From JAIBCL01 sp031411695 (GTDB lineage: Bacteria; Verrucomicrobiota; Verrucomicrobiia; Verrucomicrobiales; Verrucomicrobiaceae): a DNA stretch of 23,144 nucleotides. Shown piece after piece: positions 15,792 to 23,144 of the stretch (the stretch's first letter is position 1; each line of letters opens with the position of its first letter). The position numbers and the translations under genes were made by a program. The notes below the pieces were generated by a model. The model was not told the origin of the DNA, made no database searches, and saw only the letters and a program-made list of their open reading frames with translations. The stretch covers positions 1 to 23,144 of the forward strand of contig JANOBO010000047.1 of the NCBI GenBank assembly GCA_031411695.1, in the 5' to 3' direction.

Positions 15792-16568
15792 TTATTTCAC
15801 AATGCCGAGCAGCTCGACTTCAAAGATCAGCGTCTCGTTTGGTCCGATGTCGCCGCCAGCTCCGCGCTCGCCGTAGGCGATGTCAGACGGGATGGCGAGC
15901 TTCCACTTGGAACCGACGGGCATGAGCTGCAGCGCCTCGACCCAGCCCTTGATGACGCCTTGCACTTGGAACTTTGCAGGCTCGCCCCGCTTGAGCGAGC
16001 TGTCGAATTCCTTGCCATTGATGAGCGTGCCTTTGTAATGGACGGAGACGGTATCGGTGGCGGCTGGCTTCGGTCCGTCACCAGCCTTGAGGATTTCGTA
16101 TTGGAGGCCGCTGGCAGTGGTGGTCACTTCTTTGCGCTTCTTGTTCTCCTCGAGAAACTTCGCTCCCTCGGCCTTGGCGTTTTCGTTGCCCACCTTCATC
16201 TCGCCCTGCCGCTTTTCTTCGGCGCCAGCCATGTGTGCCTGGAAGGCTTTGTAGGCTTCCTCGAGTTCCGCTTCGGTGTACTTTGCCTTGGCTCCGGAGA
16301 GGCCGTCCTTGGCACCCTGCGCGAAGTTTTCAGCGTCGATCTTCAGCCCCTGCTGGCCGAGCTGGCCATTCTGCATGGAGGCGATCTCACGGCCCATGAG
16401 GTAGCTGATTTTTTCCATTGGCACGGCGGCGGGCTTTGCGTCCGCAGGCTTCGCAGCGGCTTTGGCCTCAGCAGGTTTGGCGGCAGCATCCGCAGGCTTT
16501 TTCTCCTGGGCTGAAACGGAAGAGACGACCGCGAGAGCGGCCACGGCTAGAGTGAAACGGGTCTTCAT
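15792..16568 (-). CDS. Secreted FKBP-type peptidyl-prolyl cis-trans isomerase (Mip/FkpA-like)
   Basis: A 258-residue prolyl isomerase acting on folding proteins outside the cytoplasm. Residues 1-20 are a Sec signal peptide ending SSVSA-QEKK. A low-complexity Ala/Lys/Pro linker (21-50) follows. Residues 51-150 form the helical dimerisation domain of FkpA/Mip proteins (MEKISYLMGREIASM, GAKDGLSGAKAKYTEAELEEA, AEGAKFLEENKKRKEV). The FKBP catalytic domain runs from about 155: SGLQYEIL, VHYKGTLINGKEFDSS (the conserved VxYxGxLxxGxxFDSS motif), VIKGWVEALQLMPVGSKW, IPSDIAYGERGAGG-IGPNETLIFEVELL, ending at the C-terminus as is usual. The ATG start gives the complete signal peptide. A strong terminator follows; a TTGACT upstream (16600-16605, minus) may be part of its promoter. 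Confidence 0.95.
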   Translation of the reverse strand: MKTRFTLAVAALAVVSSVSAQEKKPADAAAKPAEAKAAAKPADAKPAAVPMEKISYLMGREIASMQNGQLGQQGLKIDAENFAQGAKDGLSGAKAKYTEAELEEAYKAFQAHMAGAEEKRQGEMKVGNENAKAEGAKFLEENKKRKEVTTTASGLQYEILKAGDGPKPAATDTVSVHYKGTLINGKEFDSSLKRGEPAKFQVQGVIKGWVEALQLMPVGSKWKLAIPSDIAYGERGAGGDIGPNETLIFEVELLGIVK

Positions 16569-16576
16569 TGGGGCGC

Positions 16577-16605
16577 GAGACTAAAGCCCGAAAAGGGTAA
16601 GTCAA
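16577..16605 (-). promoter_or_regulatory. Tentative promoter of the FKBP gene
   Basis: On the minus strand TTGACT (16605-16600) matches a -35 box well, but the -10 candidates at the right distance (around 16577-16583) match poorly. It is reported because the intergenic region is divergent and must hold both promoters. Confidence 0.22.
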
Positions 16606-16631
16606 CGCTGGCGATGCAGGCAAATTCCAGT

Positions 16632-16660
16632 TTGACCGAGGAGAGGCCATGCACCATGAT
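16632..16660 (+). promoter_or_regulatory. Candidate sigma-70-type promoter of ilvC
   Basis: TTGACC (16632-16637), 17 bases, then CATGAT (16655-16660): 5 of 6 and 4 of 6 consensus matches at ideal spacing. It predicts a leader of roughly 15-20 bases before the ATG at 16684, too short for an ilv leader-peptide attenuator. Confidence 0.45.
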
Positions 16661-16683
16661 CGCGCTCCCAAAATCCAGACCAC

Positions 16684-17709
16684 ATGCCCGCAAAAATCTA
16701 CACTGAAAAAGACGCCAGCCTCGCTCCGCTCAAGGGAAAAACTTGTGCGGTGATCGGCTTCGGCTCACAAGGCCACGCCCACGCCCTCAACCTGCGCGAG
16801 AGCGGGGTGAATGTCATCATCGGCCTCTATCCGGGCAGCAAGAGCCGCGCGGTGGCTGAGGAGAAGGGCCTGAAGGTTTTTGACACGGGAGAGGCGGTGA
16901 AGCGGGCGGACGTGATCTTCGTCGCGGTGCCGGACACCAAAATCCCAGCTTGCTACAACCAGGACATCAAGCCCAACCTCGCGAAAGGGAAGACACTCCT
17001 CTTCAGCCACGGCTTCGCCGTTCACTTCAAGACCATCGTCGTCCAGAAGGATGTGAATGTGATCATGGTCGCGCCCAAAGGCCCGGGCCACATCGTGCGC
17101 CGCCAGTACCTCGAGGGCAAAGGCGTGCCTGCGCTGATCGCCATTTATCAAGACCCTTCCAAGAACTCGAAAAAGATCGCTCTGGCCTGGGCGCACGGCA
17201 TCGGCGGCACGCGCGGCGGTGTGCTCGAGACGAGCTTCAAGGAAGAGACGGAAACCGATCTCTTCGGTGAGCAGACCGTTCTCTGCGGCGGAGCGAGCGC
17301 GCTGGTGCAGGCCGGATTTGAAGTGCTCACTGAGGCCGGCTACTCACCTGAGATGGCCTACTTCGAGTGCCTGCATGAGTTGAAGCTGATCGTCGATCTC
17401 ATGAACGAGGCCGGCATCGCGGGCATGCGCTTTTCGATCTCCGAGACAGCCAAGTGGGGCGACGTGAAGGTCGGACCGAAGATCATCGACGCGTCCGTGA
17501 AGAAGCGCATGAAGGCAGCGCTGAAGGACATCCAGACCGGCAAGTTTGCCAAGGAGTGGGTGAAGGAGTACGAGGGCGGCTACAAGAACTTCAACAAGTT
17601 GCTCAAGGCTGGGGAGAAGCATCCGATCGAGAAGACAGGCGCGCGTCTGCGCGGCCTGATGCCATGGATCAAGAAGCGCGACATCAAGGGCCAGCAGGCC
17701 AGTTATTGA
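16684..17709 (+). CDS. ilvC: Ketol-acid reductoisomerase, class I
   Basis: This enzyme catalyses the Mg-dependent isomerisation and NAD(P)H reduction of acetolactate or acetohydroxybutyrate, the second common step of valine, isoleucine and leucine synthesis, in the cytoplasm. The 341-residue length marks class I (short form). The Rossmann motif is GFGSQGHAHALN (25-36). The KARI C-terminal knotted domain has the metal ligands D192 and E196 (ETDLFGEQ) and E228/E232 (YFECLHELK), the substrate Ser in SISETAKWG, and the conserved APKGPGHIVRRQY region. In the cofactor loop (47-56) the sequence is GLYPGSKSRA: Tyr49 stands where many NADPH enzymes have Arg. Other ilv genes are not adjacent. It has its own promoter candidate and a strong terminator, so it is probably monocistronic. 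Confidence 0.97.
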   Translation: MPAKIYTEKDASLAPLKGKTCAVIGFGSQGHAHALNLRESGVNVIIGLYPGSKSRAVAEEKGLKVFDTGEAVKRADVIFVAVPDTKIPACYNQDIKPNLAKGKTLLFSHGFAVHFKTIVVQKDVNVIMVAPKGPGHIVRRQYLEGKGVPALIAIYQDPSKNSKKIALAWAHGIGGTRGGVLETSFKEETETDLFGEQTVLCGGASALVQAGFEVLTEAGYSPEMAYFECLHELKLIVDLMNEAGIAGMRFSISETAKWGDVKVGPKIIDASVKKRMKAALKDIQTGKFAKEWVKEYEGGYKNFNKLLKAGEKHPIEKTGARLRGLMPWIKKRDIKGQQASY

Positions 17710-17752
17710 TCCCGGGTCTGAGGGTTTTAGTTTTGATCTGAAAAATCCAGGC

Positions 17753-17783
17753 AAGCGCGGACCGGAGACGGTCCGCGCTTTTT
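17753..17783 (+). terminator. Rho-independent terminator of ilvC
   Basis: A perfect 12-bp stem, aagcgcggaccg/cggtccgcgctt, with a GAGA loop, ending in a run of five T (17779-17783), 43 bases after the ilvC stop. Confidence 0.93.
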
Positions 17784-17981
17784 CGTGTCGTGCCAGGAGG
17801 AGCGCCTCGCGCCTAGGCTCCGGGAGGCAAGGGCTCCTCTCACCCCTGCGCGGCTGTTCGCTTCGAACTGACGCGGGCGCAGTAGGGGCGGACAATCCTG
17901 TGCGTTTGGATTGCTCGTTTCCCTGGGAGCGCTCGTTGCAGACACGACTGTCCGCATCATCCACCCGTGCGTGGGGCGGCT
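17784..17981. repeat. Repeat-like spacer with nested inverted repeats between ilvC and the WD40 gene
   Basis: Stem 1: gaggagc (17797-17803) plus gcctc (17804-17808) pair with gaggc (17824-17828) and gctcctc (17833-17839), with a small bulge. Stem 2: gcggaca (17888-17894) pairs with tgtccgc (17949-17955) and encloses a local hairpin caatcc/ggattg (17893-17913). No gene is apparent. These may serve as the 3' end for the convergent minus-strand gene, but no T-run is present. Confidence 0.5.
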
Positions 17982-19382
17982 TTAGTGGGTCACGTCGATC
18001 TCTCCCGTCACCTTGCCTGAGGCCGCGTCCCAGACGTGAACGTTGCCGCCGAAGCCGCCCGCGATCACCGTCTTCCCGTCGCGCGAAATGATGACGCTGG
18101 TGAGGGTGTCTTCCACGGCGGTGAGGCGGCGCTGCTTGCCGGTATCCGAGCGCTCGGTGCCGCTGTGTTTCTGCAGCTCGGTATAGACCTCCCCGGTGCC
18201 TTTGTCGGTGACGGCCGCCAAGGCCTTCCCATCGGCGGACCACGCGATGGCGGTGAAGACGTTTTTCTTGTCGCCAAGCTTCACCTCCTGATTGCCACTG
18301 CTGACCTCCCACACCTTCACCTCCTTATCGGCTCCGGCAGTGGCGATCTGCGTGGCGTCGTGGTTGAAGGCGACGGACAAGATGTGATTCGTGTGGCCTT
18401 CAAAAGTGGTGGCGAGCTTCAACGAGGCCGTGTCCCACAGCTTCGCCAGCTTATCAGAACCACCGCTGAGAAGACGGTCGCCCTTCGGGGAAAGGCGGAG
18501 GGAATAGGCGGTGTCCTCGTGAGCCTTCCAAGTGGCGAGGAGCTTGTCTTGCGGAAGGTCAAACTTATGGATGAACCCCGCGCCGCCCGGCTCGCCATCG
18601 GTGGCAAACAGAAACGTGCTGGTGGGATCGATGGCGAGCGCGGTGATGCTGCCGACGAGACGTGGCGCTGTGAGCGCGCCTTCTGGCGGTGCGGCCGGCT
18701 GACCGCCCGAAGGCGTGACGCCCGCAGAGCCCGCTAGCACGCGCACTTGCTTCATTGCCACCGCATTCCAGATGAGGATGCGCTGGTAGCCACCGGAGAT
18801 GATCCACTTGCCATCGGGGCTCCAGGCGATGGACTGCACGGGCTCGGTGTGGCCGGTGAGCTTTGCGAGCACGGGGCGGTTGGGTTTGGTGAGATCAATG
18901 ACGACCACCGCCCCACCGCGCGCAAAGGCAAGACGCTGTTCATCCGGAGAAAACCCCAGCGCGAGCACAGGTGTGTAGCCGGCGGGCGGTGCGGAGAGTT
19001 TCACGGCGCGGGGTGCGGGCGGCTCATCGAAGACGGTGGCATCCCATTTCGCGCCAGCGTCGATCCATGATTTGAGCGCGGCGATCTGAGCGTCGGGCAG
19101 TTGTTTCTTCGGCGGCATGTGCGGATCGGCGTCCTTGAGCACGGACTGGTAGAGAAGGCTGTCCGCGCCGTTGCCCGGCACGAGGGGCGGTCCATTGTCG
19201 CCGCCTTTCATCATCTTCTCATGCGTCGTCAGCAGCAGCCCGCCCTTCGCCTTCCCCGGCTTGTGACAGCCGACGCACTCGTCACGGATCACGCGCAGGG
19301 CGGCGCGTACGGCTCCTTCTGCACTGGCGGACGGCGCGGCTGACAGAATGACGAGAACTAGCAGTGAACGGGAAAAACTCAT
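17982..19382 (-). CDS. Exported planctomycete-type cytochrome c / WD40 repeat protein
   Basis: A 466-residue protein with a signal peptide (hydrophobic 5-20, ASA-E cleavage near 21), a single c-type heme site CVGCH (36-40) with a likely distal Met in DPHMPPKK (M89) and the tail IAALKSWIDAGAKW. These features match the short cytochrome domain (PSCyt1 type) common in Planctomycetota and Verrucomicrobiota. Residues about 135-466 are a WD40 beta-propeller: units such as LTGHTEPVQSIAWSPDGKWI, WKAHEDTAYSLRLSPKGDRL, FEGHTNHILSVAFNHDATQI and the last VIISRDGKTVIAGGFGGNVH give about seven blades. It is periplasmic or surface-located. The electron partner and role are unknown; neighbouring sulfatases suggest an association with polymer-degradation loci, though it is transcribed divergently from them. 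The ATG at 19382 gives the full signal peptide. Confidence 0.92.
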   Translation of the reverse strand: MSFSRSLLVLVILSAAPSASAEGAVRAALRVIRDECVGCHKPGKAKGGLLLTTHEKMMKGGDNGPPLVPGNGADSLLYQSVLKDADPHMPPKKQLPDAQIAALKSWIDAGAKWDATVFDEPPAPRAVKLSAPPAGYTPVLALGFSPDEQRLAFARGGAVVVIDLTKPNRPVLAKLTGHTEPVQSIAWSPDGKWIISGGYQRILIWNAVAMKQVRVLAGSAGVTPSGGQPAAPPEGALTAPRLVGSITALAIDPTSTFLFATDGEPGGAGFIHKFDLPQDKLLATWKAHEDTAYSLRLSPKGDRLLSGGSDKLAKLWDTASLKLATTFEGHTNHILSVAFNHDATQIATAGADKEVKVWEVSSGNQEVKLGDKKNVFTAIAWSADGKALAAVTDKGTGEVYTELQKHSGTERSDTGKQRRLTAVEDTLTSVIISRDGKTVIAGGFGGNVHVWDAASGKVTGEIDVTH

Positions 19383-19586
19383 GGCGGAAGATGGATGGAT
19401 ACGCGCGCGGACGGGCCGCTCCTTGCGACTTTGTCACGCGCCCGGGCGTGTTCGTGTCTGCATCGTGGAAGACGACGCCACCCGGCGTCACCGCAGTGCC
19501 GCGTTCAGCGGAGTTTGCCGCGGCGATGGAATTCACCGGCGTTTTGCTGACAAGTCGGTGCCGTGCCGCCGTTTCAACGCCCCACC
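19383..19586. other. Divergent intergenic region (WD40 gene / sulfatase 1)
   Basis: The region must hold promoters for both divergent genes, but no clear -35/-10 pair is visible on either strand. A TTGCTGAC near 19546 is the best -35-like word on the plus strand. No ORF or repeat is recognised. Confidence 0.3.
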
Positions 19587-21128
19587 ATGCGCCGCATTGT
19601 TCTGTCGCTCTCATTCTTTCTCGTCTTCGGCTCCTCCCTCCATGCGGGAAAGCGGCCGAACATTCTCTTCATTTATGCGGAGGACATCGGGTACTACACC
19701 AGCGAGCGCGCCGCGCGCGAGCCGCACACGCGCATCGCCGGGCTGCGGACACCGAACCTCGACGCGCTGTCGGCGGCGAGCGTGAATTTCACACGCGCCT
19801 TCTGCGGGCAAAGCGTGTGCTCACCGAGCAAGTCGGCGATCTACAGCGGGCTGCTCCCGCACGCGAACGGCATCTGGCGCAACTGCCACAACGCGCACCC
19901 AAAGCTCGGCGGCCCGGAGAAGTGGATCCCTTTGCCGCACCCGATCACGAAGGAGAACGACCCGACCTATCTCGCGGCGGGCGGGATGCATGAGGGCATC
20001 CCGAATCTGGTGCAGGCGCTGAAGGCCCACGGCGTGTACTGTGCGCTGTCGGGGAAGCTGCATCAGCAGCCCGCGCGGAACTTCCCGTATGATGCCTTCG
20101 TGAAGACGGACGATCTTGCGTCGGTGATGAAGGCAGCGGGCGCGCAGCCTTGGTTCTTTTGGTGCAATCCGGGGGACACACATGCGCCTTGGTGGAAGCA
20201 CGTGCAGAGCAAGCTGGTGAATCCCAAAGACCGGAACTCCGCGCCAAAGGATGTGGACCCTGCCGCCATTCAAATGCTGCCTTGGCTGCCGGACACACCG
20301 GCCGCGCGCGTGGACATCGCCCAGTATTACTCGTGCATCCGAAACATCGACGCATTCGTGGGCGAGATGCTGAAGCAGCTCGAAGCCAGCGGTCAGGCGG
20401 AGAACACCCTCATCGTTTTCACCGGCGACCACGGCATCGGCTACGCGCGCGGAAAGACGAGCGTGTATCCGGCCGGGACGCACGTGCCATGCTACATCAA
20501 GGGCCCCGGCATCAAGCCAGGCCGCATCGTCGGCGCGCCGGTCTCGCAGATGGATTTCAATCCCACGTTCCTCGAGGCGTTCGGCATCGCGCCGCAGCCC
20601 GTCTGTCACGGAAAGTCACTGTGGCCCATCTTATCCGGCAAGAGTGATGCCCTGCCGGATCGCACAACGGTGATGACGGAGACGAATCACGGCCTTGCCT
20701 CCGCGCCGAAATCCTCGAAGCCAACCAAAGCCCGCGCCGTGTGCGACGGGAGGTTCTACTACATCCGGAACGTGTATCAGGACACGTTCAGAGGTCCCGT
20801 CGAGGAAGCGATCTCCATCGGCAGCGGCAATGGAGAGTACGGAGATCCGGGCGCGCAATACAGCATCGATCTCCACGACGAGGCCGTGCGCCACAAGGCC
20901 GACCAACCGCTGCCCTACGAGCTGCTGCGCCAGCTTTGCATGAACGACGCGCCGAAGGAGGAACTCTACGATCTCGATGCCGATCCCTGGGCGGTGAAGA
21001 ACCTCATCCACGACGACGCGCACGCCGAGAATCTCACTCGCCTTAGAAACGAACTCACCGCGTGGCGCGCTTCCACGAACGACAACGACGAGCCCTTCAC
21101 CGTCCGCAGCGGCAAGGGCTTGGAGTAG
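19587..21128 (+). CDS. Secreted sulfatase with atypical CxPxK active-site motif
   Basis: A 513-residue S1-family sulfatase, which hydrolyses sulfate esters (or N-sulfates) from glycans after export. Signal peptide MRRIVLSLSFFLVFGSSLHA (1-20), then KRPNILFIYAEDIGYY, the metal-binding N-terminus with Glu32-Asp33 where Asp-Asp is usual. The formylglycine motif reads C78-S-P-S-K82 (VCSPSKSAIYSG): Lys replaces the Arg of the C/S-x-P-x-R consensus. Later active-site elements are present: LSGKLHQQP, NPGDTHAPW, and TGDHGIGYARGKTSVY (D281-H282) followed by GTHVPCYIKGPG. The C-terminal DAPKEELYDLDADPWAVKNL is the usual sulfatase ending. The ATG at 19587 is used rather than a GTG eight codons upstream because it starts the signal peptide. 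Sulfatase 2 follows after 31 bases, probably cotranscribed. Substrate is not predictable by eye. Confidence 0.93.
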   Translation: MRRIVLSLSFFLVFGSSLHAGKRPNILFIYAEDIGYYTSERAAREPHTRIAGLRTPNLDALSAASVNFTRAFCGQSVCSPSKSAIYSGLLPHANGIWRNCHNAHPKLGGPEKWIPLPHPITKENDPTYLAAGGMHEGIPNLVQALKAHGVYCALSGKLHQQPARNFPYDAFVKTDDLASVMKAAGAQPWFFWCNPGDTHAPWWKHVQSKLVNPKDRNSAPKDVDPAAIQMLPWLPDTPAARVDIAQYYSCIRNIDAFVGEMLKQLEASGQAENTLIVFTGDHGIGYARGKTSVYPAGTHVPCYIKGPGIKPGRIVGAPVSQMDFNPTFLEAFGIAPQPVCHGKSLWPILSGKSDALPDRTTVMTETNHGLASAPKSSKPTKARAVCDGRFYYIRNVYQDTFRGPVEEAISIGSGNGEYGDPGAQYSIDLHDEAVRHKADQPLPYELLRQLCMNDAPKEELYDLDADPWAVKNLIHDDAHAENLTRLRNELTAWRASTNDNDEPFTVRSGKGLE

Positions 21129-21159
21129 CAGGCTCACAGAATCCCTTTCGCAAAACCTC

Positions 21160-23106
21160 ATGAAGATCCACGCATCACTCCGCCTTCTGGCGCTGACCTC
21201 ATCACTCTTGCTCACCATCGCCGCGTCGGCGCAGGACGGTGGCAGAAAGCCAAACGTTATCTTCATCCTGGCTGACGATCTCGGGTGGAGCGACACGACG
21301 CTTTACGGCACGACGAAATTTTATCAGACGCCAAATGTCGAGCGGCTGGCAAGGCGCGGCATGACTTTCTCGCAGGCTTACTCGGCCAGTCCGCTGTGCT
21401 CGCCCACGCGCTCGGCGATTCTCACGGGCCTGAGTCCGGCGCGCACGGGGATCACCGTGCCGAACTGCCATGAGGCAAAAGTGGTGCTGCAAGCGACGGC
21501 CGGCACGAAGGCACCTGCCGGCTCGAAGGCCATCCCGCCCACGCCGCCGACGCGATTGAAGACGGACTATCCGACGCTCGCGAAGTCGCTGAAGGCCGCA
21601 GGCTACGCGACGGGTCACTTTGGCAAATGGCATCTCGGGCCGGAGCCGTATTCACCACTGCAGCACGGTTTCGATGTGGATGTGCCGCACTACTCTGGCC
21701 CAGGCCCTGCGGGTAGTTTCATCGCGCCGTGGAAGTTCAAGGATTTCGATGCCGATCCTGCCGAGCCAGCCCAGCACATCGAGGACCGCATGGCGAAGGA
21801 GGCGGCGGCCTTCATGGAGAAGCACAAGGATGAACCCTTCTACCTGAACTACTGGATGTTCAGCGTTCACGCGCCGTTCGATGCGAAGAAGGCGCTGATC
21901 GAGAAGCACCGCGCGCGCGTGGACGCGAAGGACCCGCAGCGCAGCCCGACCTATGCCGCGATGGTCGAGAGCATGGACGATGCCATCGGCGCCCTGCTCG
22001 ACACGCTGGACCGGCTGAAGATCGCGGACCACACCATCATCATCTTCACCTCCGACAACGGCGGCAACATGTACAATGAGATCGATGGCACCACGCCCAC
22101 CAGCAACGCCCCTCTGCGCGGCGGCAAGGCGACGATGTTCGAGGGCGGCACACGCGTGCCGTGCGTCGTCGTCTGGCCCGGCATCACGGCGGGCGGGACG
22201 CGCAGCAAGAGCATCGTGCAGAGCGAGGACTACTACCCGACGCTCCTCGCCGGCCTCGGATTGAAGGCCGCGCCGCAGCAGCGCTTCGACGGGGCAAACA
22301 TCCTGCCTGCGCTCAAGGGCGATGCTTTGGAGCGCGCTCCCGTGTTTCACTACTTTCCGCACGATCCCGGCGTGCCCGACTGGCTGCCGCCGGCGGTGTC
22401 CGTGCATCGCGGCGATTGGAAGCTGATTCGCATTTTTCACGGCGGTGAGAAAGGCGCGCATCGTCATCTGCTCTTCAATCTCGCGGATGATCTGGGCGAG
22501 AAGACAAACCTCGCCACGCAGAAGTCCGCGCTCGTCGCTGAACTCGATGGCCTGATCGAGAACTTCCTCACAGACACCCACGCCGTCGTTCCTGTGCCGA
22601 ATCCTGCGTTTGATCCGGCGAAGCATCACCCTGAACTCGAAGGCAAGCAGAAGACCAAAGACAAACCCAAGGCCAAGGCCGCTACCAAGAACTCGGCGAA
22701 AAAAAAGCCTGATGACGATGGCGATCCCGCGCTGCAAGGCTGGAAGGCGCGCGATTGCAAAGCGAGCGTCAAGGACGGAGTCCTGAGAATCACGAACATT
22801 GGAGACTCTTGTTTTCTTGGACTCGCGGCCGGCAAGCACAGCGGACCCAGCACGGCGGAGTTCCGCATCAAGTGCAAGGCCGACACCTCGCACTTCGACT
22901 GGCTACAGGGAAACACCGAACAGAGCGCCCAGCGGGTTCGTTTCACGATGAAGGGCGGTGAATGGGAGGAGATCAGCGTGCGCATACCGGCCGAGGGCCC
23001 GCTAGGCATCGTCCGGCTCTACATTCCCATGCAGGAATCTCCCGTGGAGATCGATTGGATCGAGATCAAGTCGGGCAAAGCGAAGCCGATGAGGTCGGAC
23101 TTCTGA
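21160..23106 (+). CDS. Secreted sulfatase with C-terminal accessory domain
   Basis: A 648-residue S1-family sulfatase. Signal peptide about 1-24 (LTIAASA-QDGG). Canonical motifs: ADDLGWSD (38-45), formylglycine site C80-S-P-T-R84 followed by SAILTGLSPARTGI, GHFGKWHLG, SVHAPF, FTSDNGGNMYNE (D299-N300) and LRGGKATMFEGGTRVP. The catalytic region ends near 480 with NLADDLGEKTNLA. An extension then follows: a Lys/Pro/Ala-rich linker (about 493-525) and a roughly 120-residue beta-rich domain (ARDCKASVKDGVLRITNIG ... VEIDWIEIKSG), which looks like a jelly-roll/carbohydrate-binding type sandwich, giving a protein longer than the usual 450-520 residues. It begins 31 bases after sulfatase 1. Maturation requires a formylglycine-generating enzyme encoded elsewhere. 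No SD is present. Confidence 0.95.
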   Translation: MKIHASLRLLALTSSLLLTIAASAQDGGRKPNVIFILADDLGWSDTTLYGTTKFYQTPNVERLARRGMTFSQAYSASPLCSPTRSAILTGLSPARTGITVPNCHEAKVVLQATAGTKAPAGSKAIPPTPPTRLKTDYPTLAKSLKAAGYATGHFGKWHLGPEPYSPLQHGFDVDVPHYSGPGPAGSFIAPWKFKDFDADPAEPAQHIEDRMAKEAAAFMEKHKDEPFYLNYWMFSVHAPFDAKKALIEKHRARVDAKDPQRSPTYAAMVESMDDAIGALLDTLDRLKIADHTIIIFTSDNGGNMYNEIDGTTPTSNAPLRGGKATMFEGGTRVPCVVVWPGITAGGTRSKSIVQSEDYYPTLLAGLGLKAAPQQRFDGANILPALKGDALERAPVFHYFPHDPGVPDWLPPAVSVHRGDWKLIRIFHGGEKGAHRHLLFNLADDLGEKTNLATQKSALVAELDGLIENFLTDTHAVVPVPNPAFDPAKHHPELEGKQKTKDKPKAKAATKNSAKKKPDDDGDPALQGWKARDCKASVKDGVLRITNIGDSCFLGLAAGKHSGPSTAEFRIKCKADTSHFDWLQGNTEQSAQRVRFTMKGGEWEEISVRIPAEGPLGIVRLYIPMQESPVEIDWIEIKSGKAKPMRSDF

Positions 23107-23144
23107 CCGGCATCAACTCGCGAGCGCGAGCGTCTTGCGGTTGG

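Noticed and set aside
17344..18312. 322-codon minus-strand frame spanning ilvC, its terminator and the WD40 gene end
   Set aside because: Crosses a perfect terminator and two genes in wrong frames; the middle is a translation of intergenic repeat.
21652..22893. 413-codon open frame on the minus strand
   Set aside because: Antisense to the canonical sulfatase 2 reading frame, with no family motifs.
23107..23144. Possible C-terminus of a minus-strand gene (stop at 23113-23115, reading NRKTLALAS)
   Set aside because: Only nine codons are visible; chance open reading is likely at this length.

Overview
The window is GC-rich, densely coding chromosomal DNA most consistent with a Verrucomicrobiota bacterium, with Planctomycetota as the main alternative. 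This is inferred from gene content: two secreted sulfatases in tandem, a planctomycete-type cytochrome c domain fused to WD40 repeats, a MoxR/DUF58/BatA-like operon, a Tat-exported pyruvyl-transferase-like protein, and many palindromic intergenic repeats. Start codons also lack Shine-Dalgarno sequences almost throughout. No rRNA, tRNA, CRISPR array, insertion sequence or phage gene was recognised.

Layout. (1) 1-1110: end of the ATP synthase operon, atpD (3' part) then atpC. (2) 1286-2569: an exported or membrane-anchored protein with a pseudopilin-G-like segment and carboxypeptidase-regulatory-like repeats. (3) 2698-5889: a large SWIM/SNF2 helicase with a repeat-derived insert in the ATPase core. 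(4) 6029-7312: a polysaccharide pyruvyl transferase family protein with a Tat signal, bracketed by inverted repeats. (5) 7525-14886: an envelope-linked operon of MoxR AAA+ ATPase, DUF58 protein and two large membrane-anchored vWA proteins. It is interrupted by a small RelB/RelE-like toxin-antitoxin pair and contains a 189-bp palindromic element. (6) 15159-16568, minus strand: RluE-type pseudouridine synthase and a secreted FKBP-type prolyl isomerase, with a strong terminator between them. (7) 16684-17709: ilvC with its own terminator. (8) 17982-19382, minus: exported cytochrome c/WD40 protein. (9) 19587-23106: two secreted sulfatases. Bases 23107-23144 hold no assignable feature.

Working together. 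The MoxR-DUF58-vWA genes form one functional set, in which the AAA+ ATPase probably remodels or activates the vWA-domain partners at the inner membrane. The sulfatase pair suggests use of sulfated polysaccharides. The other genes are housekeeping or stand alone.

No clear new defence or mobile system was found. The most useful oddities are a consistent C immediately before the ATG with no Shine-Dalgarno, a CxPxK (not CxPxR) sulfatase, the toxin-antitoxin pair inside the MoxR operon, a Tat-exported pyruvyl transferase homologue, and several families of intergenic inverted repeats, one of which overlaps a stop codon and can fold in two alternative ways.
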